Shown here: piece by piece, positions 34,080 to 43,046 of the stretch
Position numbering within the stretch: position 1 is the first letter of the stretch
Layout: every line of letters starts with the position of its first letter
From: Acidocella aquatica
GTDB lineage: Bacteria > Pseudomonadota > Alphaproteobacteria > Acetobacterales > Acetobacteraceae
Reading direction: 5' to 3'
Assembly: GCF_030160635.1 (NCBI RefSeq)
Contig: NZ_BSOS01000073.1
Coordinates: forward strand, 124,001 to 188,000
DNA: 64,000 nucleotides
The notes under the pieces: model-generated
What the model saw: the letters and a program-made list of their open reading frames with translations, nothing else
Databases searched by the model: none
Told to the model about the DNA's origin: nothing
Program-made: the position numbers and the translations under genes

Positions 34080-34126
34080 AGCCTCTATTTTGTGTTTTAT
34101 AAAAAATAAACAACTACATATTGTGT
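34080..34126 (+). promoter_or_regulatory. Pair of NrdR boxes over the nrdJ promoter
   Basis: Box 1 (34080-34095) is AGCCTCTATTTTGTGT and box 2 (34111-34126) is CAACTACATATTGTGT. Each matches about 13 of 16 positions of the NrdR consensus ACACWATATNTTGTGT. Their spacing is exactly 31 bp, three helical turns, as is usual for NrdR box pairs. A -10-like TATAAA lies between them (about 34099). The ribonucleotide reductase gene starts 164 bp downstream. NrdR represses such genes when dATP is plentiful. Confidence 0.85.
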
Positions 34127-34289
34127 TGTATTCGATGCCGTCCAGGCTTAAAAAAGTAGCTGACCGCAGGCTTGTGGAGTCGCATTATGGAGACGTGTTG
34201 AAGCGCCTGAGCCGGGCTGCTTTGACGGTGCGAGGGTTGCGTGATCGCGGTTGGTGAACAACGGCTTGGATAGAAGACAGGACAATGTG
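34127..34289 (+). other. Leader region of nrdJ
   Basis: About 160 bp between the NrdR boxes and the nrdJ start. I looked for a cobalamin riboswitch because the enzyme needs adenosylcobalamin, but did not find the B12-box GCCACTG or the other conserved elements. AGGA lies 7 nt before the ATG at 34290. Confidence 0.5.
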
Positions 34290-36602
34290 ATGGACATGGT
34301 TGCCGGACACTCGCAGACGCAGCCCCCCGCGCTTGAGCGGATATCCTCGATTTCGCGCCAGATATGGGCTGACAAATACCGGCTTAAGAGCGACGGCGGA
34401 ACGCCCATGGATATCACGATCGAGGACACCTGGCGCCGCATCGCCCGGGCGCTCGCCGCCGTGGAGGCGGAGCCGGCACTATGGGAGAGCCGGTTTTATA
34501 CCGCGCTGGAGGATTTCAAGTTTTTGCCCGCGGGCCGCATCATCGCAGGGGCGGGCACCGACCGGCGGGTGACATTGTTCAACTGCTTTGTCATGGGCGA
34601 CATCGAAGATGACCTCGGCAGTATTTTTTCGCATCTGCGCGAGGCCGCGCTGACCATGCAGCAGGGCGGCGGCATCGGCTATGATTTCTCAACGCTGCGG
34701 CCCAAGGGCGCGGTGGTGAAGGGCGTCAGCGCCGATGCGTCCGGCCCGCTCTCGTTCATGGATGTGTGGGATGCGATGTGCCGCACCATCATGTCCGCCG
34801 GGGCGCGGCGCGGCGCGATGATGGCGACGTTGCGTTGCGACCATCCTGATATCGAGGCGTTCATCGCCGCCAAGCGCGAGCCGGGGCGGTTGCGCAACTT
34901 CAATCTCTCGGTGCTGATCACCGATGCCTTCATGGCCGCTGTGGAGGCCGATGCTGACTGGCCGCTGGTGTTTGGCGGCACCACCTACCGCACCCTGCGC
35001 GCGCGCGCGCTGTGGGAGAGCGTGATGCGCGCGACCTATGACTACGCCGAGCCGGGCGTGCTGTTCATCGACCGCATCAACAAGCGCAACAACCTGTATT
35101 ATTGCGAGACGATCCACTCCACCAACCCCTGCGCCGAGCAGCCGCTTCCGCCTTATGGCGCCTGCCTGCTGGGCTCGATCAATCTGGCCGCGCTGGTGCG
35201 CGAACCGTTCACGCCGGCGGCGCATCTCGATGAAGAGGCGTTGACCGAACTCGTCGCCGTCGCCGTGCGGATGATGGACAACACCATCGATGCCTCGGGC
35301 TTTCCGCTGGAGGCGCAGCACCAGGAGGCCATGGCCAAGCGGCGCATCGGCCTGGGGCTGACCGGGCTGGCCGACGCGCTGATGATGGTGGGCTTGCGCT
35401 ATGGCACGCCCAAAGCGGCCGAGGCGGCGGAGCGTTGGGCACGCGAGGTTAACCGCGCTGCCTATATCGCCTCCGCCAGGCTCGCGGCCGAGAAAGCGCC
35501 GTTCCCGCTGTACGAGCAGGCGGCGTATCTGGCGGGCGAGACTGTGCGCGAACTCGATGCCGATGTGCGGGCGTTGATCGGCGAGCACGGCATCCGCAAC
35601 GCGCTGCTCACCTCCATCGCGCCGACCGGCACGATCTCGCTGCTGGCCGATAATGTCTCCTCCGGCGTGGAGCCGGTGTTCGCGCATAGTTTCGTGCGCA
35701 AGGTGACCGAGCCCGATGGCTCAAAACGCGAGGAGCTGGTTGAGGATTATGCGGTGCGGCTGTATCGCGCGAAGTTTGGTGCGGAGGCGAAACTGCCCGA
35801 TTATTTCGTGACGGCGCAGACGCTGACGCCGCTGGAGCATATCCGCATGCAGGCCGCGCTGCAGCGCCATGTCGATAGCGCCATCTCAAAGACCGTGAAC
35901 GTGCCTGCGGATATTCCGTTCGAGGCGTTCCAGGAAGTGTACTTTGAGGCCTACCGCCAGGGCTGCAAGGGCTGCACCACCTACCGGCCCAACGCGATCA
36001 CCGGCTCCATCCTCTCGGTCGCGCCCGAGCCCGCCAGCGACGCGGAGGCCGTGGCGGCGGCCGCGGCCATCCCGGTTGAGCCGAACCACTCGCCGATCCC
36101 CCGGCCGGGCAAGCTTGCGGGCAGCACCTACAAGCTGCGCTGGCTCGACAACGAACACGCCATGTACATCACCATCAACGACATTGAGGAAGCCGGGCGG
36201 CGGCGGCCGTTCGAGGTGTTCATCTCATCTGCGAACATGGAGCATTTCAGCTGGGTGGTGGCGCTGACGCGGATGATCTCGGCGGTGTTCCGCCGGGGCG
36301 GCGAAGTGGCGTTTGTGGCTGATGAGCTCAAGAATATTTTCGACCCGCGCGGCGGGCAATGGAGTGGCGGACGCTATGTGCCCTCGCTGATCGCCGCGAT
36401 CGGCGGGATCATCGAGCAACACATGATCGAGACCGGGTTTCTGACCCCCGGCGGCCATGCCGATCATCAACCCCATGTTGCCAACCTCTCGGCACCGGCG
36501 GGCGCGCTTGGCATGATCTGTCCGCAATGCAACCAGCCCGGCGTTACGAAGGACGGCGGCTGCCTGAATTGCCACCAGTGCGGCTGGTCAAAATGCAGCT
36601 GA
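34290..36602 (+). CDS. nrdJ: Adenosylcobalamin-dependent ribonucleotide reductase (class II)
   Basis: A 770-residue enzyme that reduces ribonucleotides to deoxyribonucleotides independently of oxygen, using coenzyme B12. Family motifs: FLPAGRIIAGAGTDRRVTLFNCFVMG, QGGGIGYDFSTLRPKGA and RGAMMATLRCDHPDIEAFI. The active-site region NPCAEQPLPPYGACLLGSINL and TGTISLLADNVSSGVEP follow. The C-terminus has a CPQCNQ...CLNCHQCGWSKC cysteine module. The first well-supported start is the ATG at 34290. A GTG at 34251 would add 13 residues. The NrdR boxes upstream confirm its role. Confidence 0.96.
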   Translation: MDMVAGHSQTQPPALERISSISRQIWADKYRLKSDGGTPMDITIEDTWRRIARALAAVEAEPALWESRFYTALEDFKFLPAGRIIAGAGTDRRVTLFNCFVMGDIEDDLGSIFSHLREAALTMQQGGGIGYDFSTLRPKGAVVKGVSADASGPLSFMDVWDAMCRTIMSAGARRGAMMATLRCDHPDIEAFIAAKREPGRLRNFNLSVLITDAFMAAVEADADWPLVFGGTTYRTLRARALWESVMRATYDYAEPGVLFIDRINKRNNLYYCETIHSTNPCAEQPLPPYGACLLGSINLAALVREPFTPAAHLDEEALTELVAVAVRMMDNTIDASGFPLEAQHQEAMAKRRIGLGLTGLADALMMVGLRYGTPKAAEAAERWAREVNRAAYIASARLAAEKAPFPLYEQAAYLAGETVRELDADVRALIGEHGIRNALLTSIAPTGTISLLADNVSSGVEPVFAHSFVRKVTEPDGSKREELVEDYAVRLYRAKFGAEAKLPDYFVTAQTLTPLEHIRMQAALQRHVDSAISKTVNVPADIPFEAFQEVYFEAYRQGCKGCTTYRPNAITGSILSVAPEPASDAEAVAAAAAIPVEPNHSPIPRPGKLAGSTYKLRWLDNEHAMYITINDIEEAGRRRPFEVFISSANMEHFSWVVALTRMISAVFRRGGEVAFVADELKNIFDPRGGQWSGGRYVPSLIAAIGGIIEQHMIETGFLTPGGHADHQPHVANLSAPAGALGMICPQCNQPGVTKDGGCLNCHQCGWSKCS

Positions 36603-36651
36603 AGAGGCTGCGGTTTGAGGCTGCATGAACAAAATCAGCCGCAAGCTCACT

Positions 36652-37284
36652 CTAGCGGGCCTGGCGGGTGAGGAGCGTGATGGCCTGGGTGAGCGCGTTG
36701 GCAAGAGCGGCGGTTTGGGCCGCCGCTTGAGCGGCGGGGGTGGCGCCCTGTAGCGGCGCGGTGCCGGTGATGCGTTCTTGCACCAGGGGGAGCGCGCTGG
36801 CGGTGAGGCCAGCTGCGGGTTTTATGACGACCAGGGTGAGCACGGCGGTTGCCTGGTTTTTCTCAGGGTCGGCCAGCAGGGTTGTGAGTTCGCCCTCCAG
36901 AATGAGTGCGGGGGTAAGCCGGCTGCCCGGAGAGATGACGGCTGAGAAGGCGCCGCTGGCTTGCGTCCAGTTGATCAGGGCCTGGGTGACGGCATCCGCC
37001 GGGGCGGCGGCCCAGTTGTTGTAATAGTCAATGTTCAGGCTGCCGCCGGGTGCGAGCGATTGCAGGCCCTGCTGGTCGAGCCCCGGCGCGGCGGTGATGG
37101 CGCGCACCATGAGGATGGGGCCGGAGGGGTTGGCGGGGTTTTGCGCCGGGGGCTGAGGGTCAAGCGGCCAGGTTGTGCGCGGGATGTATTTTTGCGCGGG
37201 CAGCAGCGAGGCGCAGGCACTGAGCGCCAGCGGGGCACATAAACCGAGCGCCAGCGGGGCGAGGAAGGCGAAGCGGCGGTTCAT
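36652..37284 (-). CDS. PqiC-like ABC-transport auxiliary lipoprotein
   Basis: A 210-residue lipoprotein (signal ending in LALSAC, lipobox LSAC) of the ABC_trans_aux/PqiC family. Features are YIPRTTWPLDPQPP after the signal, ILMVRAITAAPGLDQQGL, and the central YYNNWAAAPADAVTQAL. PqiC-type proteins sit at the outer membrane and work with MCE proteins that carry lipids across the periplasm. The 4-bp overlap with the MCE gene (ATGA) shows translational coupling. It is the last gene of the terC-mlaE-mlaF-mlaD-pqiC run. Confidence 0.88.
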   Translation of the reverse strand: MNRRFAFLAPLALGLCAPLALSACASLLPAQKYIPRTTWPLDPQPPAQNPANPSGPILMVRAITAAPGLDQQGLQSLAPGGSLNIDYYNNWAAAPADAVTQALINWTQASGAFSAVISPGSRLTPALILEGELTTLLADPEKNQATAVLTLVVIKPAAGLTASALPLVQERITGTAPLQGATPAAQAAAQTAALANALTQAITLLTRQAR

Positions 37285-38273
37285 GGTTTGGCTCCATCGG
37301 GGGGCGGTGGCGCGCTGAGCAGCACCTGGGATGGGTTGCGCGACAGCGCGGCGGAGAGTGCGCGCAAATTGGCGGTGGTGGCTTTCATGTCTTGCAGCAT
37401 GGGCAGGAGCTGGGCCTGAAGGTCGGCTGTGGTCTCGTTGGCCTGGTTGATGGTGGCCTGGGAGGAGGCGACCAGGGCGGGCAGTTGCGCGCTGATTTTG
37501 GCGAGCTGCGCGGTGGTCTGGTTGAGCTGGGCGAGGATCTGCACCGTCTGCGGGCCGCTGGCGAGGGAGCGGATGGAGGCTGTGGTGGCGGGCAGGTCGG
37601 TCGCGGTGAGCGTGGTGTTGAGGTTGGTGAGCAGGGTGTTGGCTGCGGCCACGGCCTGATGCGCGTCGCCGGTGGTGATTTCATCGTGCAGCGTGGTGGT
37701 GAGCGCGCTGATCTGGGTGACGATCTGGCCGAGATCAACATGGCTGAGCGAGGACATCACCTGCTCCAGCGCGTCCTGAATTTGGGTGAGCGTGCTGGGT
37801 ATGGAGGGGATGATGGTGGAATCGGGTAACCAGGGGACGGTGGCGATGGGGTATTGCTGCGGGTTGACGAAGCTCAGCTCCAGATAGGCGAGGCCCGTGA
37901 TGCCCTGGGGTTCGATCTGCACGCGCAGGCCGTGGGCGATGGCGTTGGCGATATTGTTGGCGCGGCCGAGCTTTTTGGGGTCGATGGTGAAGCGGACGAC
38001 GACCTGGTGGTAGACTTTCGCATCCTGGTTGCCGCTGGCGGGCGGGTATTCGGCCACGACGAGGCCGATGTCGGTGATTTTGCCTATGGTGACGCCGCGG
38101 AATTTGACGGCAGTGCCGGTGTCGAGCCCCTGCACGGATTCCTGGAAATAGGTCTCATAGGGCGTGCCGGGGTTAAGGGCCGCGCCGCTGAGGAAAAAGA
38201 TGAGCGCCAGCAAGGCGATGAAGCCCGCGATGATGAACACGCCGACTCTGAGACCGGTACTCTGGGCGTTCAT
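37281..38273 (-). CDS. mlaD: MCE/MlaD family lipid-transport protein
   Basis: A 330-residue protein with one N-terminal transmembrane helix (VGVFIIAGFIALLALIFFLSG). The MCE domain (about 35-125) has GLDTGTAVKFRGVTIGKITDI and the hydrophobic pore loop YPIATVPWLP after IEPQGITGLAYLEL. The rest is a long helical region with coiled-coil-like heptads (QILAQLNQTTAQLAKISAQLPAL) that could span part of the periplasm. Longer than E. coli MlaD, closer to PqiB/YebT-style single-MCE proteins. It overlaps both neighbours by 4 bp. Confidence 0.9.
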   Translation of the reverse strand: MNAQSTGLRVGVFIIAGFIALLALIFFLSGAALNPGTPYETYFQESVQGLDTGTAVKFRGVTIGKITDIGLVVAEYPPASGNQDAKVYHQVVVRFTIDPKKLGRANNIANAIAHGLRVQIEPQGITGLAYLELSFVNPQQYPIATVPWLPDSTIIPSIPSTLTQIQDALEQVMSSLSHVDLGQIVTQISALTTTLHDEITTGDAHQAVAAANTLLTNLNTTLTATDLPATTASIRSLASGPQTVQILAQLNQTTAQLAKISAQLPALVASSQATINQANETTADLQAQLLPMLQDMKATTANLRALSAALSRNPSQVLLSAPPPPDGAKP

Positions 38274-39007
38274 GACGGCGTCTCCCGGTTGAAGAAGGCT
38301 TTTACCATGGGGATTGTGGAATTGGCTTGTAATTCCCGCGGCTGGCCGAGCGCGATGAGGCCCTGGGCCTTGGCGTCCAGCATGGCGCAGCGGCCGGCGA
38401 TGGCGAGGATGGAGGGCAGCTCATGTGTGACCACGACGAAGGTGGCGCCCAGGGTGTCACGCAGGTCGAGGATCAGGCGGTCAATTTCGGCGGAGGTGAT
38501 GGGGTCAAGCCCGGCGGAGGGTTCGTCGAGCAGGAGGATCGGAGGGTCAAGCGCCAAGGCGCGGGCGATGGCGGCGCGCTTGACCATGCCGCCGGAGATT
38601 TCGGCGGGGAGACGCGCGGCGGCGGCGCCCAGGCCGACCAGGGCCAGTTTGATGCGCGCAACCTCATTGCGGGCGGCGGCCGGGAGGTCTGTGAAGACGG
38701 CGAGCGGGAGGGCGACGTTTTCCAGCAGGGTCATGGAGCCGAACAGGGCGCCGGACTGGAACATGACGCCGATGGTTTTGCGGACGGCCTCCACCTCATC
38801 GGCGACGGAATGGCCGGCCACGGTGATCTGGCCGGAAGTGGGCGCGAGCAGGCCGATGATCTGCTTGAGCAGGGTGGATTTGCCGCAGCCGGAGCCGCCG
38901 AGGATGGCGAAGATTTCGCCGGGCTCAATGTTGAAGCTGACATTTTTGAAGATGGTGCGGGTGCCGAATTTTTGCGCCACGTTCTGGATGGAGATGAGGG
39001 GCGCCAT
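38270..39007 (-). CDS. mlaF: ABC transporter ATPase MlaF-like
   Basis: A 245-residue ABC ATPase with Walker A GGSGCGKSTLLK, the Q-loop region MFQSGALFGSMTLLENVALPL, and the signature LPAEISGGMVKRAAIARALA. Walker B is ILLLDEPSAGLDPI and the switch His is in VVTHEL. The FQSGALFxSMTxxEN and SGGMxKR motifs are those of MlaF, the ATPase of the lipid-asymmetry transporter. It starts immediately after mlaE and overlaps mlaD by 4 bp. Confidence 0.93.
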   Translation of the reverse strand: MAPLISIQNVAQKFGTRTIFKNVSFNIEPGEIFAILGGSGCGKSTLLKQIIGLLAPTSGQITVAGHSVADEVEAVRKTIGVMFQSGALFGSMTLLENVALPLAVFTDLPAAARNEVARIKLALVGLGAAAARLPAEISGGMVKRAAIARALALDPPILLLDEPSAGLDPITSAEIDRLILDLRDTLGATFVVVTHELPSILAIAGRCAMLDAKAQGLIALGQPRELQANSTIPMVKAFFNRETPS

Positions 39008-40084
39008 CTATAGCCCCAGCCGGTAGAACACGACCGCGAAAAGACCGTCGAGCAGGACGGTGGCGACAATGCCGCCGACGACCGCGGAGGTGGCGGCCTC
39101 GCCCACGGCGCGGGGGCCGTTGCCCGCGGTGAGGCCGGCGCGGCAGCCGATGAGGGCGAGCGCGGCGGCGAAGACCATTCCTTTGAACAGGCCGAGCAGA
39201 AAATCCTGCGGGCCGGTCGCGGAGGTGATCTGCGCGGTGATGGCGGAGGCGGGAAAGCCGAAAAGCATGAGGACGGAGCCCATGCCGAGCAGGCCGGAGA
39301 CATCCATGGCGACGATGAGGGCGGGCATGACCAGCATGGCGGCGGCGATGCGCGGGAGGACCAGCATGGTCGCGGGGTCTATGCCCATGGTGGTGAGGGC
39401 TGCGATTTCCTCGTTGACCTGCATGGTGCCGAGCTCGGCGGCGAAGGCTGAGCCGGTGCGCCCGGCCAGGATGACGGCAACCAGAAGGGGGCCAAGCTCA
39501 CGGAACAACGAAATGGCGACAAGGTTGGCGACGTAGAGATCGGCGCCGAACCGCTGCATGGGAATGGCGGATTGGAAGGCCAGGATCATGCCGATGAGGA
39601 AGCCGAGCATGAGGACCAGCGGGAGCGCCTGCTGACCGGCGCGGTCGGCAATGCGGAAGAAATCAGCGCCGCGCAGGAAGCGGAGTTTTCGCGGCAGACC
39701 AGTGAGGGCGAGAGCGGTGACGCCGAAGAATTCGATACGGATTTTGGCCTGCTCAAACAGGCCGGGGGGGCGTTCGGGTGTGGGGGTTCCGGGAGAAACG
39801 CCGGGGGGCGGCTGGGCGGCGCGGAGCCGGGCGAGCAAGGCGGTGGCGTGTGGGGTGGCGCCGGTGAGGGTGAGCGGGCCGCCGTGGGCGGTTTCCATCG
39901 AGAGGACGAGGGCGGCGCCGGACGTATCAAGGATTGTGGCGCCTGAGAGGTCCAGCGTGAGGGGGGTGCCGCTGGCGGCCCTGGCGGCGCTGATGGCCTG
40001 CGGCCAGAGCCTGCCCAGGCCCGGCGCGGTGAGCGGGCCGCTGAGCGCGATGCGGTTATCCGCCCGGGCGAGGCTGGCGCTCAT
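39008..40084 (-). CDS. mlaE: STAS-MlaE fusion permease
   Basis: A 358-residue protein. Residues 1-95 form a STAS domain (LDLSGATILDTSGAALVLSME, MlaB-like). Residues about 120-358 are the MlaE permease with membrane helices and the conserved FLIGMILAFQSAIPMQRFGADLYVANLVAISLFRELGPLLVAVILAGR...AELGTMQVNEEIAALTTMGIDP. The start is the ATG at 40084, which overlaps the terC stop (ATGA). The open frame extends far upstream through terC, but that part is not protein-like. Fusion of STAS and MlaE replaces the separate MlaB subunit. Confidence 0.92.
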   Translation of the reverse strand: MSASLARADNRIALSGPLTAPGLGRLWPQAISAARAASGTPLTLDLSGATILDTSGAALVLSMETAHGGPLTLTGATPHATALLARLRAAQPPPGVSPGTPTPERPPGLFEQAKIRIEFFGVTALALTGLPRKLRFLRGADFFRIADRAGQQALPLVLMLGFLIGMILAFQSAIPMQRFGADLYVANLVAISLFRELGPLLVAVILAGRTGSAFAAELGTMQVNEEIAALTTMGIDPATMLVLPRIAAAMLVMPALIVAMDVSGLLGMGSVLMLFGFPASAITAQITSATGPQDFLLGLFKGMVFAAALALIGCRAGLTAGNGPRAVGEAATSAVVGGIVATVLLDGLFAVVFYRLGL

Positions 40085-40671
40085 GGGTGGTGGAGGAGTT
40101 GCTGGGTGCCGTCGTAGATCATGCTCAGGGATACATATAGGACGATTGCGATGCCGACCCAGGCCAGCCAGGGGAAACGGGTAAGCAATTTGGCGACCAG
40201 CGTGGCGGCGAAACCCATGAGGCCGACGGAGACGGCGAGGCCGGCCGCCAGGACGTAGGGGTGGGCATGGGCGGCGCCGGCGACGGCGAGGACGTTGTCG
40301 AGCGACATGGAGATGTCGGCGATGATGATGCGCCAGATGGCGGCGCGCAGGCGGCCGGCGGGTTTGATGCTGTGGTTGGCCTCGGCGCCATGCAGTTCGC
40401 GGGCGGATTTCCAGACGACCCAGAGGAGCAGGATGCCGCCGGCCAGGGTGAGGCCGAGGATGTGCAGCATCTGCAGCGCAACCAGGGCGAAGACGATGCG
40501 GATGACGGTGGCGCCAGCGATGCCGTACCAGATGGCCTGACGGCGCTGCGCCTGGGGCAGGCCGTTGACGGCCAGGCCGATGACGACGGCGTTGTCCCCG
40601 GCCAGAACGAGGTCGATCAGCAGGACTTGCAGCAGGATGGCAAGCAGCGGGAGCAACGCGGAGAGGTCCAT
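40081..40671 (-). CDS. TerC/YjbE family integral membrane protein
   Basis: A protein of about 196 residues with some six to seven hydrophobic helices. TerC motifs are LLIDLVLAGDNAVVIGLA near the N-terminus and IIADISMSLDNVLAVAGAA in the second repeat, each with the conserved aspartate-asparagine pair. The family is linked to tellurite resistance and, in recent work on related proteins, to metal-ion (Mn) export at the Sec translocon. The start is the ATG at 40671. A TTG at 40707 is less likely. It is first in an operon with the Mla genes, which suggests a membrane-maintenance context. Confidence 0.88.
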   Translation of the reverse strand: MDLSALLPLLAILLQVLLIDLVLAGDNAVVIGLAVNGLPQAQRRQAIWYGIAGATVIRIVFALVALQMLHILGLTLAGGILLLWVVWKSARELHGAEANHSIKPAGRLRAAIWRIIIADISMSLDNVLAVAGAAHAHPYVLAAGLAVSVGLMGFAATLVAKLLTRFPWLAWVGIAIVLYVSLSMIYDGTQQLLHHP

Positions 40672-40760
40672 GATGGGGAAGTGACTTGCGCTTGTGCGGC
40701 TTGTCAATGCGGGGGCGGAAGGCTAGGCGGGGCCTTGAGATTTTACATGAGGAGTTAGCC

Positions 40761-42092
40761 ATGATCCCCCGCTATAGCCGCCCGCAGGCCGCCGCCATCT
40801 GGACGCAGGAGAACAAGTACAAGATCTGGTTCGAGATAGAGGCGCTGGCCTGCGAGGGGATGGCCGAGGCCGGGTTGATCCCGCGCGAGGCGGCGGCAGT
40901 GATCCGGGCGAAAGGCGGTGCGAAGCTGGCGGTGATTGATGCCGCGGATGTGGAGCGCATTGACGAGATCGAGCGTGAGACGCGCCATGATGTGATCGCG
41001 TTTTTGACCTGGCTGGCGGAGAGCGTGGGGCCGGAGAGCCGGTTCGTGCATCAGGGGCTGACCTCAAGCGATGTGTTGGACACATGTTTGGCGGTGCAGC
41101 TGACGCAGGCGGCGGATTTGTTGCTGGCGGATATCGATGAGGTGCTGGCGGCGCTGAAGAAGCGGGCGCTGGAACATAAATATACGCTGACCATCGGCCG
41201 CAGCCATGGGATTCATGCCGAGCCGACCAGTTTTGGGCTGAAGCTGGCGGGGCATTATGCGGAGTTCGCGCGCAACCGGGAACGGCTGGTGGCGGCGCGG
41301 GCCGAGATTGCCACCTGCGCGATATCCGGCGCGGTGGGCACGTTCGCGCATGTGGACCCTCGGGTTGAGGCATATGTGGCCTCAAGGTTGGGGCTGGCGG
41401 TGGAGCCGGTTTCGACCCAGGTGATCCCGCGCGACCGGCATGCGGCGTTTTTCGCGGCGCTGGGGGTGATTGCGTGCGGGATCGAGCGGCTGGCGACCGA
41501 GGTGCGGCATTTGCAGCGCTCGGAAGTGCGCGAGGCGGAGGAGTTTTTCCACGCCGGGCAGAAGGGTTCGTCAGCGATGCCGCATAAGCGCAATCCTGTG
41601 CTCTCGGAGAATTTATGCGGCCTGGCGCGGCTGGTGCGCGCGGCGGTGGTGCCGGCGATGGAGAATGTGGCGCTGTGGCATGAGCGCGATATCAGCCATT
41701 CCTCGGTCGAGCGCGGGATTGGGCCGGATGCGACCGTGACGCTGGATTTCGCGCTCAGCCGGCTGGCGGGGATGATGGATAAGCTCACGATCTACCCCGA
41801 GCGGATGCGCGAGAACATGGACAGCCTGGGCGGGGTTGTGCATTCGGGCGAGGTGTTGCTGGCGCTGACCAAGGCGGGGATTTTGCGCGAGGATGCGTAT
41901 AAGATCGTGCAGCGCAACGCGATGGCGACCTGGACGAAGCTGGGGCAGCCGGAAGCGCGCGATTTCCGCGCCAATTTGCTGGCCGATGAAGAGGTCGCGG
42001 GGCGGGTGAGCGAAGCGCAGATTGATGCGGCGATGGCCTCCGAGATGCATCTGGGGCAGGTGGATGTGATCTTCAAGCGCGTGTTTGGGTAG
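40761..42092 (+). CDS. purB: Adenylosuccinate lyase
   Basis: A 443-residue enzyme of the fumarase/aspartase superfamily. It acts twice in purine synthesis (SAICAR to AICAR, adenylosuccinate to AMP). It starts MIPRYSRPQAAAIWTQENKYKIWFEIE and has HQGLTSSDVLDT, GRSHGIHAEPTSFGLK and the signature GSSAMPHKRNPVLSEN. The serine of the flexible loop is present. GAGGAG lies 6 nt before the ATG at 40761. The upstream in-frame extension has no family similarity. Confidence 0.97.
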   Translation: MIPRYSRPQAAAIWTQENKYKIWFEIEALACEGMAEAGLIPREAAAVIRAKGGAKLAVIDAADVERIDEIERETRHDVIAFLTWLAESVGPESRFVHQGLTSSDVLDTCLAVQLTQAADLLLADIDEVLAALKKRALEHKYTLTIGRSHGIHAEPTSFGLKLAGHYAEFARNRERLVAARAEIATCAISGAVGTFAHVDPRVEAYVASRLGLAVEPVSTQVIPRDRHAAFFAALGVIACGIERLATEVRHLQRSEVREAEEFFHAGQKGSSAMPHKRNPVLSENLCGLARLVRAAVVPAMENVALWHERDISHSSVERGIGPDATVTLDFALSRLAGMMDKLTIYPERMRENMDSLGGVVHSGEVLLALTKAGILREDAYKIVQRNAMATWTKLGQPEARDFRANLLADEEVAGRVSEAQIDAAMASEMHLGQVDVIFKRVFG

Positions 42093-42103
42093 GGTTTGCG
42101 CGC

Positions 42104-42790
42104 GTGTGTTCCATCATTCTGCGGATTGACGCGCAAGGCGTGTTCATTGGCGCCAACCGCGATGAGATGGTGGAACGCGCCTGGGAGCCGCCGGGGGAGT
42201 TCTGGCCGGGGGTGATCGCCGGGCGGGATAGACTCGCGGGCGGCACCTGGCTGGGGATGAACCGGCATGGCGTGGTGGCGGCGGTGCTGAACCGGACCGG
42301 CACGCTGGGACCGGCGGCGGGCAAACGCAGCCGGGGGGAATTGCCGGTGATGGCGCTGGGGGAAGCTTCGGCGAGCGCGGCGGCGCAGGTTTTGGCCGGG
42401 CTGGATGCAGGAGCGTACCGGCCGTTTAATCTGGTGGTGGCGGATGCGGCGGGCGCGTTTTTATTACGCGGGCTGGGCGAGGGAAAGCCGGATGTGGCGC
42501 GGCTGGGCGAAGGGGTGACGATGATTACCTCCGGTGAGCCGAATGATGTGGCGCATCCGCGAATTGCCAGGCATTTGCCAAGGTTTTCGGCGGCGGCGTT
42601 TGAGGATTGGGCGGCGCTACTGGCGGACGCCGCCGGGGATTGGGAGACGACGCTGAATATTCCCGAGAAGGATGGGTTCGGCACGGTGTGTTCGTCATTG
42701 ATCGCCCTGCCCTGCCCTCCCGGAAAGCCAGAATGGTGGTTTGCGGCGGGACGGCCGGATGCGGTGGGGTTTGTTGCCGTCGCCGTGTAA
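42104..42790 (+). CDS. NRDE family protein (TANGO2-like)
   Basis: A 228-residue protein starting MCSIILRID (GTG start at 42104) with GANRDEMVERAWEPPGEFWPGVIAGRDRLAGGTWLGMNRHG. This is the NRDE signature of the TANGO2/Ntn-hydrolase-like family, with cysteine at position 2. Members may process or traffic heme or lipids; the role is not settled. It lies 11 bp after purB on the same strand. Confidence 0.9.
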   Translation: MCSIILRIDAQGVFIGANRDEMVERAWEPPGEFWPGVIAGRDRLAGGTWLGMNRHGVVAAVLNRTGTLGPAAGKRSRGELPVMALGEASASAAAQVLAGLDAGAYRPFNLVVADAAGAFLLRGLGEGKPDVARLGEGVTMITSGEPNDVAHPRIARHLPRFSAAAFEDWAALLADAAGDWETTLNIPEKDGFGTVCSSLIALPCPPGKPEWWFAAGRPDAVGFVAVAV

Positions 42791-42866
42791 ATTCGTTGGA
42801 CGGCCTGGTGGAATGCGCTAAGCTGTTCCGCTAGCCGGAACGGTAAGAAATGAGGGGAGCGAAATC

Positions 42867-43046
42867 ATGATAAAAATCCTGTTGCTTTTGGTGTTTGTGA
42901 TGGTTTTGGCCGTGCCGTTTTATAACCGGCTCACGCCCGCTCTGTTCGGGTTTCCGTTTTTCTACTGGTTTCAGATCGCGCTGGTGCCGGTGGCCTCGCT
43001 GCTGATTTATATCGTCTACCGGGTTGAGCACGGGGGAGAAAAATAA
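42867..43046 (+). CDS. DUF3311 small membrane protein
   Basis: A 59-residue protein with two hydrophobic helices (KILLLLVFVMVLAVPFYNRL and FYWFQIALVPVASLLIYIVY) and a short charged end. The VPFYNR...FGFPFFYWFQ pattern is the DUF3311 family, usually the small partner of an SSS-type symporter. A GAGGGGAG precedes the ATG at 42867. Its stop overlaps the ATG of the symporter gene (TAATG), showing coupling. Confidence 0.9.
   Translation: MIKILLLLVFVMVLAVPFYNRLTPALFGFPFFYWFQIALVPVASLLIYIVYRVEHGGEK

Noticed and set aside
34127-34289. Possible cobalamin riboswitch before nrdJ
   Set aside because: No B12-box or other conserved element was seen; the NrdR boxes explain regulation better.
39008-40762. 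The 584-codon frame as a long form of MlaE
   Set aside because: The extra N-terminal part covers the whole terC gene in another frame and is Arg/Pro-rich shadow sequence; the ATG at 40084 gives a normal STAS-MlaE protein.
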